Positions 1 to 9,072 of a stretch of DNA of 64,000 nt are shown here, piece after piece. Numbering within the stretch: the stretch's first letter is position 1; every line of letters begins with the position of its first letter. Under the pieces are notes generated by a model, which made no database searches, was not told the origin of the DNA, and saw only the letters and a program-made list of their open reading frames with translations. Origin of the DNA: Streptomyces sp. NBS 14/10 (lineage in GTDB: Bacteria > Actinomycetota > Actinomycetes > Streptomycetales > Streptomycetaceae); the NCBI RefSeq assembly GCF_002224125.1, contig NZ_NCSM01000009.1:1-64000 (forward strand). The letters run 5' to 3'. The position numbers and the translations under genes are program-made.

Positions 1-2
1 GC

Positions 3-176
3 GGCCAGCGGTTGCGGGCCGCCGTGGCCTCTCGCGGCAAAGTACGCAAGCCAGTCGTCACTGTGCCGTTGAAGGTATTCCGCCATGGGCTGCAGTACAC
101 CCTGTCCGACGTGTCCCGTGCACCTCCATTACTGCTTCCCTCCGGGTATCGCGGGGTCAGCCAGGTCTGTCGAGGG
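3..176 (+). other. Possible C-terminal end of a gene entering from the left edge
   Basis: From base 3 an open frame of 57 codons runs to a TGA at 174-176. Its composition (valine, arginine, leucine, few rare residues) would suit the tail of a real protein, but I recognise no family and no start lies inside the window. It could be chance in high-GC DNA. Confidence 0.25.
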
Positions 177-617
177 TGAGGCCGGGCGCAGGACCAGAGC
201 GCGGATCGACCGGATGGTGCGGGGGCGTCCGCGTCGCCTGGGTACGCAGGTCGCGGCATGGCGTCGCCTGAGCAGTTCACGATGCCAGCAACACTGTGTC
301 GGGGCGGACCAGCAGCAGAAGGTGCCGCAGTCTGTCTTTGGGGAGGTGGTGGACCCGACGCTTGCCGGATGGGCGCGGGGCGGACGGGCTTCCAGGCTGG
401 AGGCATGACACACCGTGCGCGACACAACGAGCGCGAGGACTTCCTCGGATCATCGGCTGACGTACCGGACCGCGACACCGCACCTGGCAGGGGCGAGTTT
501 CTGGAGTTGCTCGGTCTGACGCCGGCGGCGGGTGCCTTCGTCCTGTTCGTCGTCCGCCCTGAGGTATCCGAAGCGTTGGTGCACACCTCGCCACGGGCAC
601 AGCCGGACTCGTCCACT
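177..617. other. No convincing gene
   Basis: Overlapping ORFs exist on both strands, but none has a ribosome binding site, a recognisable domain or normal protein composition (they are rich in Arg, Pro and Cys in the shadow frames). I see no RNA gene or repeat here. Confidence 0.5.
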
Positions 618-657
618 GACCCGAAACATGCTCACGTGACCCGAAGCATGCTCACGC
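618..657. promoter_or_regulatory. Two tandem copies of a 20-bp element upstream of the ABC transporter
   Basis: The unit GACCCGAAACATGCTCACGT (618-637) is followed immediately by GACCCGAAGCATGCTCACGC (638-657), with two differences in 20 positions. They end 57 bases before the start codon of the ABC transporter, where an activator or repressor would bind. The 20-bp period is near two helical turns, so both copies would face the same side of the DNA. Function is inferred. Confidence 0.45.
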
Positions 658-714
658 CCTGGTGTGCCGGACCGCTGATGCGGTGCCCGGCACACTGCAG
701 AAGAAAGGAATGTT

Positions 715-2502
715 GTGAACACCGCATCCGCCCCGACGACGGATGATACGTCCCTGTCCGCCCGAGAGACGGTCAAGGCACTGCGCGCTTATGTCCGGCC
801 GCACCGGTGGGCCGTCGCTCTCGGGCTGCTGTGCGCCCTGGTCGGGGCCGCCGGGGGACTGCTGCAGCCGCTGGCCACCAAGGCACTCGTGGACCGGCTC
901 GCGACAGGTGAGACCATCGCCGGGATCCTGATCGCGCTCACCGCGCTGGTGGTGCTGGGCACGGCGGTCGAGACGTTCGGCGCGTATGTGCTGGAGCGGA
1001 CGGCGGAGTCGGTGGTCCTGGCCGCGCGGCGCACTCTGGTGGGGCGGCTGCTGCGGCTGCGGCTCGCGGAATGGGAGCGGATCCCGCCGGGTGATCTGAT
1101 GTCCCGAGTCACCTCGGACACGACGCTGCTGCGGGCGGTCAGCACCCAGGCGGTCGTCTCCGCGGCCACCGGCGCGGTGGCCTTCGTGGCGGCGATCGTG
1201 ATGATGGCGTACCTGGACGTCGTGCTGCTGGGTGTGACGCTCGGGGTGGTCGTGCTGGTCGGCGGGGCCGTCGCCATGGTGATGCCGAGGATCGCGCGGG
1301 CCACCGAGCGGTCGCAGGAGGCGGTCGGGGAGATCTCCGTCGCGCTGGAGCGGTCTCTCGGGGCGTTTCGCACGGTGAAGGCATCCGGCGCCGAGGAGCG
1401 GGAGACCGCCCGGGTGGAGGCGGCGGCGCGGCGGGCGTGGCGGCACGGCGTGAAGAGCGCGAAGTGGGAGTCCGTGGCGGGCTCGGCCGACGAACTCGCC
1501 GTCCAGCTGGCCTTCCTCGCCGTGCTCGCGGTCGGCGGGGCGCGCGTGGCGTCCGGGGAGATCCCCGTGTCCACCCTCATCGCCTTCCTGCTGTACCTCT
1601 TCTACCTGATAGAGCCGGTGTCCAGGCTCGTCGACGCCGTCTCCCAGTACCAGGAAGGGGCCGCCGCGATCTCCCGGATCGCGCAGGCGGAACGCCTGCC
1701 GACGGAGCCGGCGGCCCGGCAGAAGAGCGCCCTGCCCAGGCAGGAGGCAGCGGTATCGGGCCCGGTGTCGGTCCGCTTCGAGGACGTGTCCTTCCGCTAC
1801 CGTCCGGGCCTGCCGTACGTCCACCGGCAGGTGAGCTTCGAGGTTCCGGACACCGGGATGACGGCTTTCGTGGGCCCCTCCGGTGCGGGCAAGTCGACGG
1901 TGTTCGCGCTCATCGAGCGGTTCTACGAGGCGACCGGCGGCCGGGTCCTGGTCGACGGCGAGGACGTACGGGACTGGTCCCTGTTCGAGCTTCGGTCTGT
2001 CATCGGCTATGTGGAGCAGGACGCTCCGGTGCTGGCCGGCACGCTGCGGGAGAATCTGGTGTTCGCGGCGCCCGGCGCGACGGACGACGACATCCGCGAC
2101 GTCCTGGCCCGGACGGGGCTCGACACCCTCGTCGAGCGTCTGCCCCACGGCCTGGACACCCCGGTCGGACACCGAGGTTCGAAGCTGTCGGGCGGCGAGC
2201 GGCAGCGCATCGCCATCGCCCGCGCCCTGCTGCGCAGGCCCCGGCTGCTGCTCCTGGACGAGGCGACCTCCCAGCTCGACGCCGTCAACGAGCTGGCGCT
2301 GCGGGACGTCATCACGGAGGTGGCCCGCGAGACCACCGTACTGGTGGTGGCCCACCGCCTGTCGACGGTGACAGACGCGGACCGGATCGTCGTCATGGAC
2401 GGCGGACGGGTCCGCTCGGTGGGCACCCATGAGGAACTGGTGGCCCAGGACCAGCTGTACGCGCGGCTGGCGGCCACCCAGCTCCTGGCCCCCGCGCGAT
2501 GA
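715..2502 (+). CDS. ABC transporter with fused membrane and ATPase domains (exporter type)
   Basis: A 595-residue half-transporter that should work as a dimer in the cytoplasmic membrane and export a lipid, drug or peptide. The N-terminal half (about residues 20-310) is hydrophobic, fitting a six-helix ABC transmembrane domain. The C-terminal half (about 345-590) has Walker [10 protein letters not shown], the signature LSGGERQR, Walker B LLLLDEAT and the switch histidine in AHRLST, so it should be catalytically competent. The GTG start at 715 is chosen because AAGAAAGGAA lies 5 bases upstream. No partner half-transporter is adjacent. Substrate is not predictable. A 14-bp hairpin follows the stop. 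Confidence 0.93.
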   Translation: MNTASAPTTDDTSLSARETVKALRAYVRPHRWAVALGLLCALVGAAGGLLQPLATKALVDRLATGETIAGILIALTALVVLGTAVETFGAYVLERTAESVVLAARRTLVGRLLRLRLAEWERIPPGDLMSRVTSDTTLLRAVSTQAVVSAATGAVAFVAAIVMMAYLDVVLLGVTLGVVVLVGGAVAMVMPRIARATERSQEAVGEISVALERSLGAFRTVKASGAEERETARVEAAARRAWRHGVKSAKWESVAGSADELAVQLAFLAVLAVGGARVASGEIPVSTLIAFLLYLFYLIEPVSRLVDAVSQYQEGAAAISRIAQAERLPTEPAARQKSALPRQEAAVSGPVSVRFEDVSFRYRPGLPYVHRQVSFEVPDTGMTAFVGPSGAGKSTVFALIERFYEATGGRVLVDGEDVRDWSLFELRSVIGYVEQDAPVLAGTLRENLVFAAPGATDDDIRDVLARTGLDTLVERLPHGLDTPVGHRGSKLSGGERQRIAIARALLRRPRLLLLDEATSQLDAVNELALRDVITEVARETTVLVVAHRLSTVTDADRIVVMDGGRVRSVGTHEELVAQDQLYARLAATQLLAPAR

Positions 2503-2515
2503 CCCACCACACGCA

Positions 2516-2559
2516 GGGTTGTCCGGTCGTCCATTGCCCAACTCCCGACCGGACAACCC
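2516..2559. terminator. Perfect 14-bp stem hairpin after the ABC transporter
   Basis: GGGTTGTCCGGTCG (2516-2529) pairs perfectly with CGACCGGACAACCC (2546-2559) around a 16-base loop. It sits 13 bases after the transporter stop and before the next start at 2604. There is no U-tract, which is usual in streptomycetes. It could terminate or process the transcript. Confidence 0.6.
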
Positions 2560-2603
2560 CACGCACCGACACCCACGGAAACCAAGACCGCGAAAGGCCC
2601 CTT

Positions 2604-3107
2604 ATGCGCGCCGAGTCCGCCATCCGTTACAGACGTGCGGTGTGGGACTGGCCGGCGCAGCCGACTGCGCTGTTCGGCGGCGTGTACGGGCTCCTGGTGT
2701 CGAGTTCGGCCGTCGCCGCGCTCACCCAGGTCGGCGAGGTGACCCGGGCGGAGCGCAGGGACGACGCTGTGTGGGTCCTGTTCACGGCCCTCGCCTCGGT
2801 CCTGGCTCATGGCTATGCCCACCAGATCGCCCACCGCGATGCGCAGAGCCGTCCCGGCGTACGGGGTGTGGTGCGTGCCGTGCTCGCCGAATGGCCGCTG
2901 GTGCTGGCGGCGCTGCCCACCTCACTGCTGCTGTGCGGGGCGGGCCTTGGCTGGTGGCGCTCCACAGGCATCGAGTACGTCGCCTTCGGTATCAACACCG
3001 GCCGTCGCTTTGGTCAGCACCCTGCTGAAGTGACGCGGCCACTTGTCAGCGGGGCCGATGTCGCTGATTCGCATATCGGCCCCGTCCGGTCTCCGTCAGG
3101 CCACTGA
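2604..3107 (+). CDS. Small multi-pass membrane protein, C-terminus probably altered
   Basis: The ATG at 2604 has GAAAGG 8 bases upstream and gives 167 residues. Three or four hydrophobic segments are visible (about residues 17-37, 55-77, 95-120 and a short one near 125), so it is an integral membrane protein. I recognise no named family. After about residue 134 the sequence turns polar and loses membrane character, and a 9-bp inverted repeat falls inside this tail. The original 3' end may therefore have been replaced by a frameshift or deletion. It follows the ABC transporter after a hairpin, so co-transcription is uncertain. Confidence 0.55.
   Translation: MRAESAIRYRRAVWDWPAQPTALFGGVYGLLVSSSAVAALTQVGEVTRAERRDDAVWVLFTALASVLAHGYAHQIAHRDAQSRPGVRGVVRAVLAEWPLVLAALPTSLLLCGAGLGWWRSTGIEYVAFGINTGRRFGQHPAEVTRPLVSGADVADSHIGPVRSPSGH
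3051..3083. terminator. 9-bp inverted repeat
   Basis: GGGGCCGAT (3051-3059) and ATCGGCCCC (3075-3083) pair perfectly around a 15-base loop. It overlaps the last codons of the small membrane protein frame. It lies between converging transcription from the left and from the two-component genes on the minus strand, where a bidirectional terminator would be expected. Confidence 0.4.
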
Positions 3108-3220
3108 GGGAGACCAAAGGCGTCGGTGAGCCCGCCAGCCCCCCTATCCCGTTGCTGGCCGCGGACCACGAGTGGGCCTCGTGAGCCGGCGCAAACCGAC
3201 AGAACAGCATGAGGGGTCGG

Positions 3221-4330
3221 TCAGTCCGCGCTGAGGGGAATCCGCAGCCGCACCCGGTAGCCGCCCTCCGTGGTCGGGCCCGCCACCAGGGTGCCGTGCA
3301 GGATGTCGGCCCGTTCCCGCAGACCGACCAGGCCCTGCTGTGAACCGGGGAGGGAGAGGGAGGGTCGCGTGGGCGGGGTGTTGGTGACGGTCACTCCGAC
3401 GTCGTCGCCGTCGTGCCACAGCTCGACGCAGGCCGTGGCGCCGGGGGCGTGCTTGCGGACGTTGGTCAGCGCCTCTTGGACCGTGCGATAGACGGCCCGT
3501 TGGGCGGGTGTGCCCACGGTGGGCGGCAGCTCACCCGTCAGCTCCGCGTGAGTGCCGCTTGAATCCACCAGTTTGCGCAGGTCGGCCAGGGTGGGCTGAG
3601 GGGTCAGCTCCGTGGCGTGGCCGCCGGAGGCGCGCAGCAGGCTGACCATGGTGCGCAGTTCGTCGAGTGTGGTGACGCTCAGCGAACGGATCGTGCGGGC
3701 GGCCTCCTTGGCGTCCGCGTCCTTGGTGGCGACCTGGAGGGCTCCGGCCCGTACGGCGATCAGGCTGACCTGGTGGGAGACCACGTCGTGCATCTCGCGG
3801 GCCAGTTGGGCGCGTTCGCGGGCGATCACGGCCTGGGCGTGCAGGGCCCGCTCGTGTTCCCTGGCCTCCTCGATCTCGGCCAGCCGCCCCGCCAGGTCCC
3901 GTTGCGCCTGGAGAAGCTGGCCGAAGAGGACCGGGGCCGCGGCGGTCGCCAGGCCGTACACGAAGAAGACCAGTGTCATGGTCCGGTCGACCTCGGCCAG
4001 GGGCCACGGAGTACTGCTCGCGACGGCGGACAGGGCGACGCACACCGCGAGGAGACGGCGGTTGCGGGAGCGTTCGGCCAGCGTGAACAGCGCCACGAGC
4101 ACAGCGACGGCGACATCCTGCATCAGCGCGATGGGCAGGGTGAGCAGGAACACGCCGAGCGGGAACCGGCGCCGGAACGCCAACGCGGCGCAGCCGAGCG
4201 CGGCCAGCGCGACACCAAGGCGTGTGTGCTCCCACATGTTCAGCCATACGTCCACGGCCGCCACCGCCACCAGGACGAGGTCGATGACCGGCGCGGGAAC
4301 CCGCTGCCAGAGTTCGCGTGCGCGGCTCAT
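3221..4330 (-). CDS. Sensor histidine kinase, NarL/DesK-type
   Basis: A 369-residue membrane sensor kinase. The first 150 or so residues are hydrophobic with several transmembrane segments. The phospho-acceptor region has REMHDVVSHQVS (the first His is the likely phosphorylated residue). The C-terminal HATPase_c domain has VQEALTNVRKHAPGA (N box) and GLVGLRERA (G box). The ATG overlaps the TGA of the response regulator gene (ATGA at 4327-4330), so the two are translationally coupled. The signal is unknown; the lack of a large extracellular domain suggests sensing in or near the membrane. Confidence 0.93.
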   Translation of the reverse strand: MSRARELWQRVPAPVIDLVLVAVAAVDVWLNMWEHTRLGVALAALGCAALAFRRRFPLGVFLLTLPIALMQDVAVAVLVALFTLAERSRNRRLLAVCVALSAVASSTPWPLAEVDRTMTLVFFVYGLATAAAPVLFGQLLQAQRDLAGRLAEIEEAREHERALHAQAVIARERAQLAREMHDVVSHQVSLIAVRAGALQVATKDADAKEAARTIRSLSVTTLDELRTMVSLLRASGGHATELTPQPTLADLRKLVDSSGTHAELTGELPPTVGTPAQRAVYRTVQEALTNVRKHAPGATACVELWHDGDDVGVTVTNTPPTRPSLSLPGSQQGLVGLRERADILHGTLVAGPTTEGGYRVRLRIPLSAD

Positions 4331-4998
4331 CGTCCGGCCTCCGACCGCGGATGCTCGTCGAGCAGTCCAGCCCGCTGCGCCAGCAGCGCGGCCTGCACCC
4401 GGCTCGTCACCCGCAGCTTCGTGAGGATCGCGCTGACGTGGTCCTTGACCGTGCCGGCCCCCAGGTGGATGCGCGCCCCGATGTCGGCGTTCGACAGCCC
4501 CTCCGCCACCAGGACGAGGACGTCACGCTCCCGCGCGGTGAGCAGCCGGACCCGTGCCGCGTCCTCGTCGACGGCGGCCTCGGTGCCGGGGTGACTGTGC
4601 AGCAGGGTCCGCGACGCCTTGGGGGAGAGCACCACGCCGCCCGCGGTCAGGGTGCGCACCAGGTGGGCGAGCTGTTCCGGCTCGGTGTCCTTGAGCAGGA
4701 AACCGGCCGCGCCTGAGTTCAATGCGGTCAGGATGTACTCGTCGGTGTCGAACGTCGTCAGCATCGCCACCACAGGAGCGTTTGGCATCGTGCGCAGCTC
4801 TCGCAGGACGGTGAGCCCGTCGACGTCCGGCATCCGGATGTCCAGCAGCACCACGTCCGGCCGCTCCCGGCGGACGGTCTCCACGGCGTCGCCCCCGCTC
4901 GCGGTCGCGACGACCTCGATGTCGTCGGACGCGCCCAGAATGAGTTCGAAGCCCGAGCGGACCAGTGCCTCGTCGTCCACCACCACTACCCGGATCAC
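4327..4998 (-). CDS. Response regulator, NarL/LuxR family
   Basis: The 223-residue partner of the downstream histidine kinase. The receiver domain (about 1-120) has the acidic pair in VVVDDE, the phospho-acceptor Asp in VVLLDIRMP and a Lys in FLLKD. The DNA-binding LuxR helix-turn-helix (about 155-205) has LTARERDVLVLVAEGLSNAD. It starts at GTG 4998 and is the first gene of the pair on the minus strand. Targets cannot be told. The DUF418 gene diverges from it across 188 bases and is a reasonable candidate. Confidence 0.94.
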   Translation of the reverse strand: MIRVVVVDDEALVRSGFELILGASDDIEVVATASGGDAVETVRRERPDVVLLDIRMPDVDGLTVLRELRTMPNAPVVAMLTTFDTDEYILTALNSGAAGFLLKDTEPEQLAHLVRTLTAGGVVLSPKASRTLLHSHPGTEAAVDEDAARVRLLTARERDVLVLVAEGLSNADIGARIHLGAGTVKDHVSAILTKLRVTSRVQAALLAQRAGLLDEHPRSEAGR

Positions 4999-5186
4999 GT
5001 GCGCTCCGTCTCACCTTTGTCCTGCAGTCCGGCCCATGCCGACTAGACCCTAAAGCCCCGCAGAGCCCCGGCGGCCCGGCGAGCGGCAGCTCCAGCCACA
5101 CGGCGGGGTAGCACCCCCCGGTCGGCAGGGGCATCGCAGCCTTCTGCCGGATAGTCCACGATCGGCCCGGTCTCCAGCCTGACGGC

Positions 5187-6398
5187 ATGACACGTCACCC
5201 GGACTCCCCGCCTCTCCCGGCCGACGCGCCGTCCCCTGCACGCGAGCGCAGTGAGCCCTCGACGGGCGCGCCAGGCGTGGGCCGACTGATCGGGCTGGAC
5301 CTGGCCCGCGGCCTGGCCGTCTTCGGCATGTACGCGGTCCACGTGGGGCCCGCCCCGAGCCAAGGCGGTGTCATCGGCTTCCTGATGGAGCTGGCGCAAG
5401 GCCGCTCCTCCGCCCTGTTCGCCGTCCTGGCCGGCTTCGCGGTCGCCCTCATCACCGGGCGCCGCACACCGAAGACCGGCCTGGCCGGCCGTCAGGCCGC
5501 CGCCAAGGTCGTCATCCGGGCCGTGATCCTGCTGGCCCTGGGCACCGCCCTGACCATGACCGGCACCCCGGTCGTGCCGATCCTCGCCTTCTACGGACTG
5601 TTCTTCCTGCTCGTGCTGCCGCTGCACCGGCTGGGCGCCAAACCGCTGGCGCTGATCGCCGCAGGATGGGCCCTGGTGGGCCCGCAGCTGCTGTACCTGC
5701 TGAAGCCGGTGGTCGGCGACCGAGCGTTTCCCACCGTCGGCCAGGCCGACGGCATCGTCTCGCTGCTCTTCACCGGCGGATACCCGGCCCTGACCTGGGT
5801 CCCGTTCGTCGTCGCCGGGATGGCCCTCGCCCGCCTCGACCTGGCCGCCACCGCCGTCCGGACACGCCTCACCCTCACCGGCGTCGCCCTCGCCGTCACC
5901 GGCTACGGAGGCTCCTGGCTGGCACTGCGTCTCGTGTCCGGTGCCGCCGAAGCCATCCGGGAAACCGCAGGACGACCGGGCATGTCATCCATGTCGTCCG
6001 CACCGCCCGGCAGCGAGGGCATCTTCGGCGACACCCCCGCCGGGATGCTGGTCGCCTCCCCGCACAGCGAGGCGACCCTGTCCATCGTGGGCAACACCGG
6101 TGTGGCGATCCTGGTGATCACCGCGTGCCTGGCCGCCATGGACGCCTTCCCCCGGCTGCGCCGCCTGGCCAAGCCCGTCATCGCGGTCGGCTCGATGTCA
6201 CTGACGGCGTACGTCTACCACATCGTCGCCATCTGGCTGCTGGACACCGAGGAACTGACCGTCCAGCCGCTGTACATCCTGCTCGGCTTCATCGTCTCCG
6301 TCACCCTCCTCGCCACCCTCTGGTCCCGCTTCTTCCAGCGAGGGCCGCTCGAATGGCTTATGGGCAGGGCGACCGGACTGGCCCGACGCATTCGATGA
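5187..6398 (+). CDS. DUF418-type multi-pass membrane protein
   Basis: A 403-residue integral membrane protein with about nine or ten hydrophobic segments. Near residue 35 it has GRLIGLDLARGLAVFGM, the sequence that opens many DUF418/acyltransferase-3-like proteins, and the C-terminal domain (about 290-390) is typical of DUF418. Members are often described as putative acyltransferases of surface polymers, without proof. It diverges from the two-component operon, which may regulate it. No defect is seen. Confidence 0.85.
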   Translation: MTRHPDSPPLPADAPSPARERSEPSTGAPGVGRLIGLDLARGLAVFGMYAVHVGPAPSQGGVIGFLMELAQGRSSALFAVLAGFAVALITGRRTPKTGLAGRQAAAKVVIRAVILLALGTALTMTGTPVVPILAFYGLFFLLVLPLHRLGAKPLALIAAGWALVGPQLLYLLKPVVGDRAFPTVGQADGIVSLLFTGGYPALTWVPFVVAGMALARLDLAATAVRTRLTLTGVALAVTGYGGSWLALRLVSGAAEAIRETAGRPGMSSMSSAPPGSEGIFGDTPAGMLVASPHSEATLSIVGNTGVAILVITACLAAMDAFPRLRRLAKPVIAVGSMSLTAYVYHIVAIWLLDTEELTVQPLYILLGFIVSVTLLATLWSRFFQRGPLEWLMGRATGLARRIR

Positions 6399-6561
6399 GA
6401 CGCATCCGAAGAAGCGCGACCGGACCGCCAATCGCAATCAGTGCGGTACAAACACCGCGGACAGTGAGGATCACCACGCCTGGCTGAGGTGGCGGGCCAG
6501 CGTGCCCGGAGCCCCGCCTCTTCCCAGCGCCGCGAGTGGCCTCCAGCCTCCAGGGGCTGTT

Positions 6562-7034
6562 TCAGAGGTGACCGAAGCAGAGGCTGTGGCCAGATGCGTT
6601 CGGGGTCATCGGGCCTGGTGGGCCATGACGAGGTCCGAGAGGGTGCCGTCGGCTTCGGTGACCGCGCCGGTGAGCCCCGGGAGCGTCCGAGCCCGTGGTC
6701 GTCGGGCTCGGTGAAGACACCACCGGGCGGCTCGATCTGCAGGTCCCCTTTTTGCGGGCACCGGCCGCATGCTGGTGGGCGCGGGTGATGGTCGAGTCCA
6801 CCGAGGCGTCCCAGGTGATCAGTCCTTCGGCGTCGGCTCGGGCCTGCAGTTGCTTGAGGATGCGGTGCCAGGTGCCGTTTGGGCACGTCCCGCCACGGAG
6901 CACCGGCGCGGGTGCGCCAGCGTATACGTCTCCTGCCGCTTGGCGCGTATCGGCAATCGTCCGGACTTCTTCCCAGCGGGGAGCAGGGGCTCCAGCTTCG
7001 CCCACTTCGCATTCGTCGGATCGTGCCTCCCCAT
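6562..7034 (-). pseudogene. Decayed IS5-family transposase
   Basis: The frame opening at 7034 begins MGRHDPTNAKWAKLEPLLP, the classic N-terminus of actinobacterial IS5-group transposases. It soon shifts frame. A second frame continues with WHRILKQLQARADAEG, ITWDASVDSTITRAHQH (carrying the first catalytic Asp of the DDE triad) and AGARKKGTCRSSRP. The rest of the catalytic domain, with the second D and the E, is missing. I see no terminal inverted repeats. It is dead and lies beside a tRNA fragment, fitting an island boundary. Confidence 0.85.
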
Positions 7035-7170
7035 GAACAGGCCCGGGTCCGACGCCTGCGGCCGGGCCCCGGATCTGACGGACCGCACACGGAAGTGGCC
7101 ACCGGGCCTGGGAGAAGCCGACCAAGATCTTCTCCCAGGCTTCCCCCAAACGATCTCCAGGAACCGCTCA

Positions 7171-7201
7171 GGGGCCTGATCCACTCACTGGATCAGGCCC
7201 C
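7171..7201 (-). terminator. 13-bp perfect hairpin terminator of the tRNA remnant
   Basis: GGGGCCTGATCCA (7171-7183) pairs perfectly with TGGATCAGGCCCC (7189-7201) around a 5-base loop. It lies 18 bases past the 3' end of the tRNA-Pro remnant on the minus strand, where a tRNA terminator belongs. This supports the remnant having its native downstream flank here. Confidence 0.75.
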
Positions 7202-7218
7202 CGACCTGGTCCTTCACT

Positions 7219-7261
7219 GTCCAGGCGGCGGGATTTGAACCCACGACCTCTTCGTCCCGAA
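7219..7261 (-). other. 3' fragment of a tRNA-Pro gene, probable attachment-site (att) remnant
   Basis: On the minus strand, 7261 to 7219 reads the anticodon loop (TTCGGGA, anticodon CGG), the 3' anticodon stem CGAAG, the T arm GTGGGTTCAAATCCCGC and the 3' acceptor strand. The 5' half (acceptor, D arm, 5' anticodon stem) is absent; bases beyond 7261 do not continue a tRNA. A fragment from the anticodon loop to the 3' end is what a tyrosine-recombinase integration leaves at one end of an element. The acceptor bases differ from the usual tRNA-Pro acceptor, so it cannot be a functional tRNA. Confidence 0.75.
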
Positions 7262-7311
7262 TGGGGATCGGTCAAGACTGTCGACTGCGGATCTCTTGGT
7301 GCTGTCCCTCG

Positions 7312-8877
7312 TCAGCTCCAGGGAGATGCGGTGACCCAACTGGCGTCCTGGGCCCACGACCTCGTGGAGTCCCAGGCGTTGGAGCCGCCGTTGCCGGCGA
7401 TGTAGGCCGTGTAATTGTAGTGGCGGATGTATTTGGTCGGGAAGTTGAGGGACTGGAAGGAGGTGCCGCTCCCGCTGTTGCCCGTGGTGGGGCAGAAGGT
7501 GGCGTCCTTCGCGAACGAGCTGCCGCCGGTGTCGGTGTTCAGGTAGAGCTGGTAGTTGGAGTGGCGCAGGAACTGGCCGGGGTCGTTGGCGGATTCGAAG
7601 CTCAGGCAGGAGGTGTTGGCCAGGCCGGCGCGGACGATCCAGGTGGCGTCGGCCTTGTCGGTGGCCGCGCTGGCGGAGTTGATGGGGGAGATGACGACCT
7701 TGGTGTCGGCGTCGTTGTGGCGGAGGTAGTGGGATGTGCAGCAGGGCGAGGTGGTGGCCTTCAGGGAGATCCGGGAGCCGGGGGTCAGTGAGCCGGTGCT
7801 GGTCGAGCCACTGTTGTAGCCGGCGGCGGTGATGTTGGCCTGTACGGCGTTCTCGGTGGCGTCCGAGGGGTAGCCCGAGGTCATGACGCCTTCGTAGAAG
7901 GTGCCGGCGCCGGTGTTGCTGTTGTCGCCTCCGATGCCGAGGATGATCGCGCCTTGCTTCTTCATCGGGTTGTAGCCGGTGGCGTTGGGGCGTACCCCGT
8001 TGTAGTAGGTGGACAGGCTGCCCGACTGGGCGTTGCCGCCGCGGATGGCCCACTGGTTGTGGCTGCCTTTGAGTATGGCGGTCAGGAACCGGTGGCTGAC
8101 GGAGGGAATGTCGTTGAAGCGGGTGTTGACCCCGGAGAACAGGCCGTTCTCCATGTCGGCCATGACCCAGGGTCCGGGGCCGCTGCCGTAGCCCCAGCCC
8201 TTGCTGTTGCCGAAGTAGAGGGCCTCCATGGTGCCGTTGCCGTCGTCGTTGCCGGTCGTCTCAGCGTTGCCGTAGTCGAAGCAGCAGCCGCCGTTGTAGT
8301 GGGTGCCGTCGAAGATCGCGTACATGCCCTCGGGCTGGTCGCCGGTGGCGATGCCGTTGGTGTTGTTGTTGCGGTAGCCGGTGCCGGGGGCGACGTAGAC
8401 GCCGTACGCCTTGTGGCCGCCAACGGTGACCGGTGCTTCGAAGGCGTTGGCCAGGTTGTCGTTTCCGCCCTCGGCCGGTCCGGGCCAGTGGCCCCTGAGC
8501 GCCTGGGTGAGCTTGTTGCCCTTGCCGGACTGGTCGTAGATGACGGTGATGACGCAGCTGGTGTTCGCGCAGAAGGATTCCTGCGCGGCGGCGTCGGCGA
8601 CACCTCCGGTGTTCAGCGGGAGGATGTCCTTCGTCGTGTTGTCGGAGACGCGCTTGACCTGGTACAGCGGGCCGTTGTACGCCCCGTACAGGGCGCGGGT
8701 GGTGCTGTGCGCGGCGACGCAGGGGGTGCCGCCCGCGGCGTAGATGTCGCATGGCCCCTGAGTGGCGGCCTGCGAGGTGGTGGCCGTGGCGGTGAGCAGG
8801 CCGGCGGCGAGCGCGGCGGTGGCACCGGCCGCGAGGAGCGCGCGTCTGACGCGGCGTATCCACGGTGGCTTGATCAT
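7312..8877 (-). CDS. abfB: Secreted alpha-L-arabinofuranosidase, GH54 with C-terminal CBM42 (AbfB)
   Basis: 521 residues. It releases terminal alpha-L-arabinofuranose from arabinan or arabinoxylan outside the cell. A Sec signal (1-39, cleavage near AQAAT-type residues) precedes a GH54 domain (about 40-355) and a CBM42 beta-trefoil (about 370-521) with repeated FLRH/YIRH motifs. The vicinal Cys198-Cys199, Glu243 (in ADMENG) and Asp318 (in GGDNSN) are spaced like the vicinal disulphide, nucleophile and acid/base of fungal AbfB. The ATG at 8877 is preferred because GGAG lies 6 bases upstream; the frame extends 5 codons further through that site. A fragment of a second AbfB-type tail lies just upstream. 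Confidence 0.93.
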   Translation of the reverse strand: MIKPPWIRRVRRALLAAGATAALAAGLLTATATTSQAATQGPCDIYAAGGTPCVAAHSTTRALYGAYNGPLYQVKRVSDNTTKDILPLNTGGVADAAAQESFCANTSCVITVIYDQSGKGNKLTQALRGHWPGPAEGGNDNLANAFEAPVTVGGHKAYGVYVAPGTGYRNNNTNGIATGDQPEGMYAIFDGTHYNGGCCFDYGNAETTGNDDGNGTMEALYFGNSKGWGYGSGPGPWVMADMENGLFSGVNTRFNDIPSVSHRFLTAILKGSHNQWAIRGGNAQSGSLSTYYNGVRPNATGYNPMKKQGAIILGIGGDNSNTGAGTFYEGVMTSGYPSDATENAVQANITAAGYNSGSTSTGSLTPGSRISLKATTSPCCTSHYLRHNDADTKVVISPINSASAATDKADATWIVRAGLANTSCLSFESANDPGQFLRHSNYQLYLNTDTGGSSFAKDATFCPTTGNSGSGTSFQSLNFPTKYIRHYNYTAYIAGNGGSNAWDSTRSWAQDASWVTASPWS

Positions 8878-8976
8878 GAAGGACTCCTTCACCAGGTGGG
8901 TTGTGAGGGGTGAGCGTCGACGAACCCCTGGCGTCCGGCGGTGCGGACGCCGAGGGTTGTCTCAACACTTCGGGAC

Positions 8977-9008
8977 CCGGTGCCGGATTCGGCTCTCTTC
9001 GGCACCGG
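8977..9008. terminator. 9-bp stem inverted repeat
   Basis: CCGGTGCCG-type arms (8977-8985 and 9000-9008) pair perfectly around a 14-base loop. It lies just downstream of the decayed LacI/AbfB fragments (minus strand) and may be the terminator of the lost gene. Confidence 0.4.
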
Positions 9009-9023
9009 ACCCGGGGCTGGTTG

Positions 9024-9072
9024 CTCGTCAGCTCCAGGGGAGGCGGCGAGCCAGTTGGTGTCATGGCCCACG
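9024..9072 (-). pseudogene. Fragment: last codons of a second AbfB/CBM42 gene
   Basis: About 49 bases closely match the 3' end of the GH54 gene at 7309-7360. The minus-strand translation HDTNWLAASP parallels QDASWVTASP at the end of that protein. It is joined directly to LacI-like sequence, so a deletion removed the regulator's C-terminal half and nearly all of the enzyme gene. Confidence 0.65.

Noticed and set aside
715..2502. ABC transporter as part of an antibiotic biosynthesis cluster
   Set aside because: No synthase, tailoring or resistance genes nearby.
652..2562. Long minus-strand ORF of 636 codons opposite the ABC transporter
   Set aside because: It mirrors the codon structure of a clear gene; composition is Arg/Gly/Pro-rich with no motif. 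Typical high-GC shadow.
7219..7261. Functional tRNA-Pro gene
   Set aside because: The acceptor 5' strand, D arm and half of the anticodon stem are absent, and the flanking bases cannot supply them.
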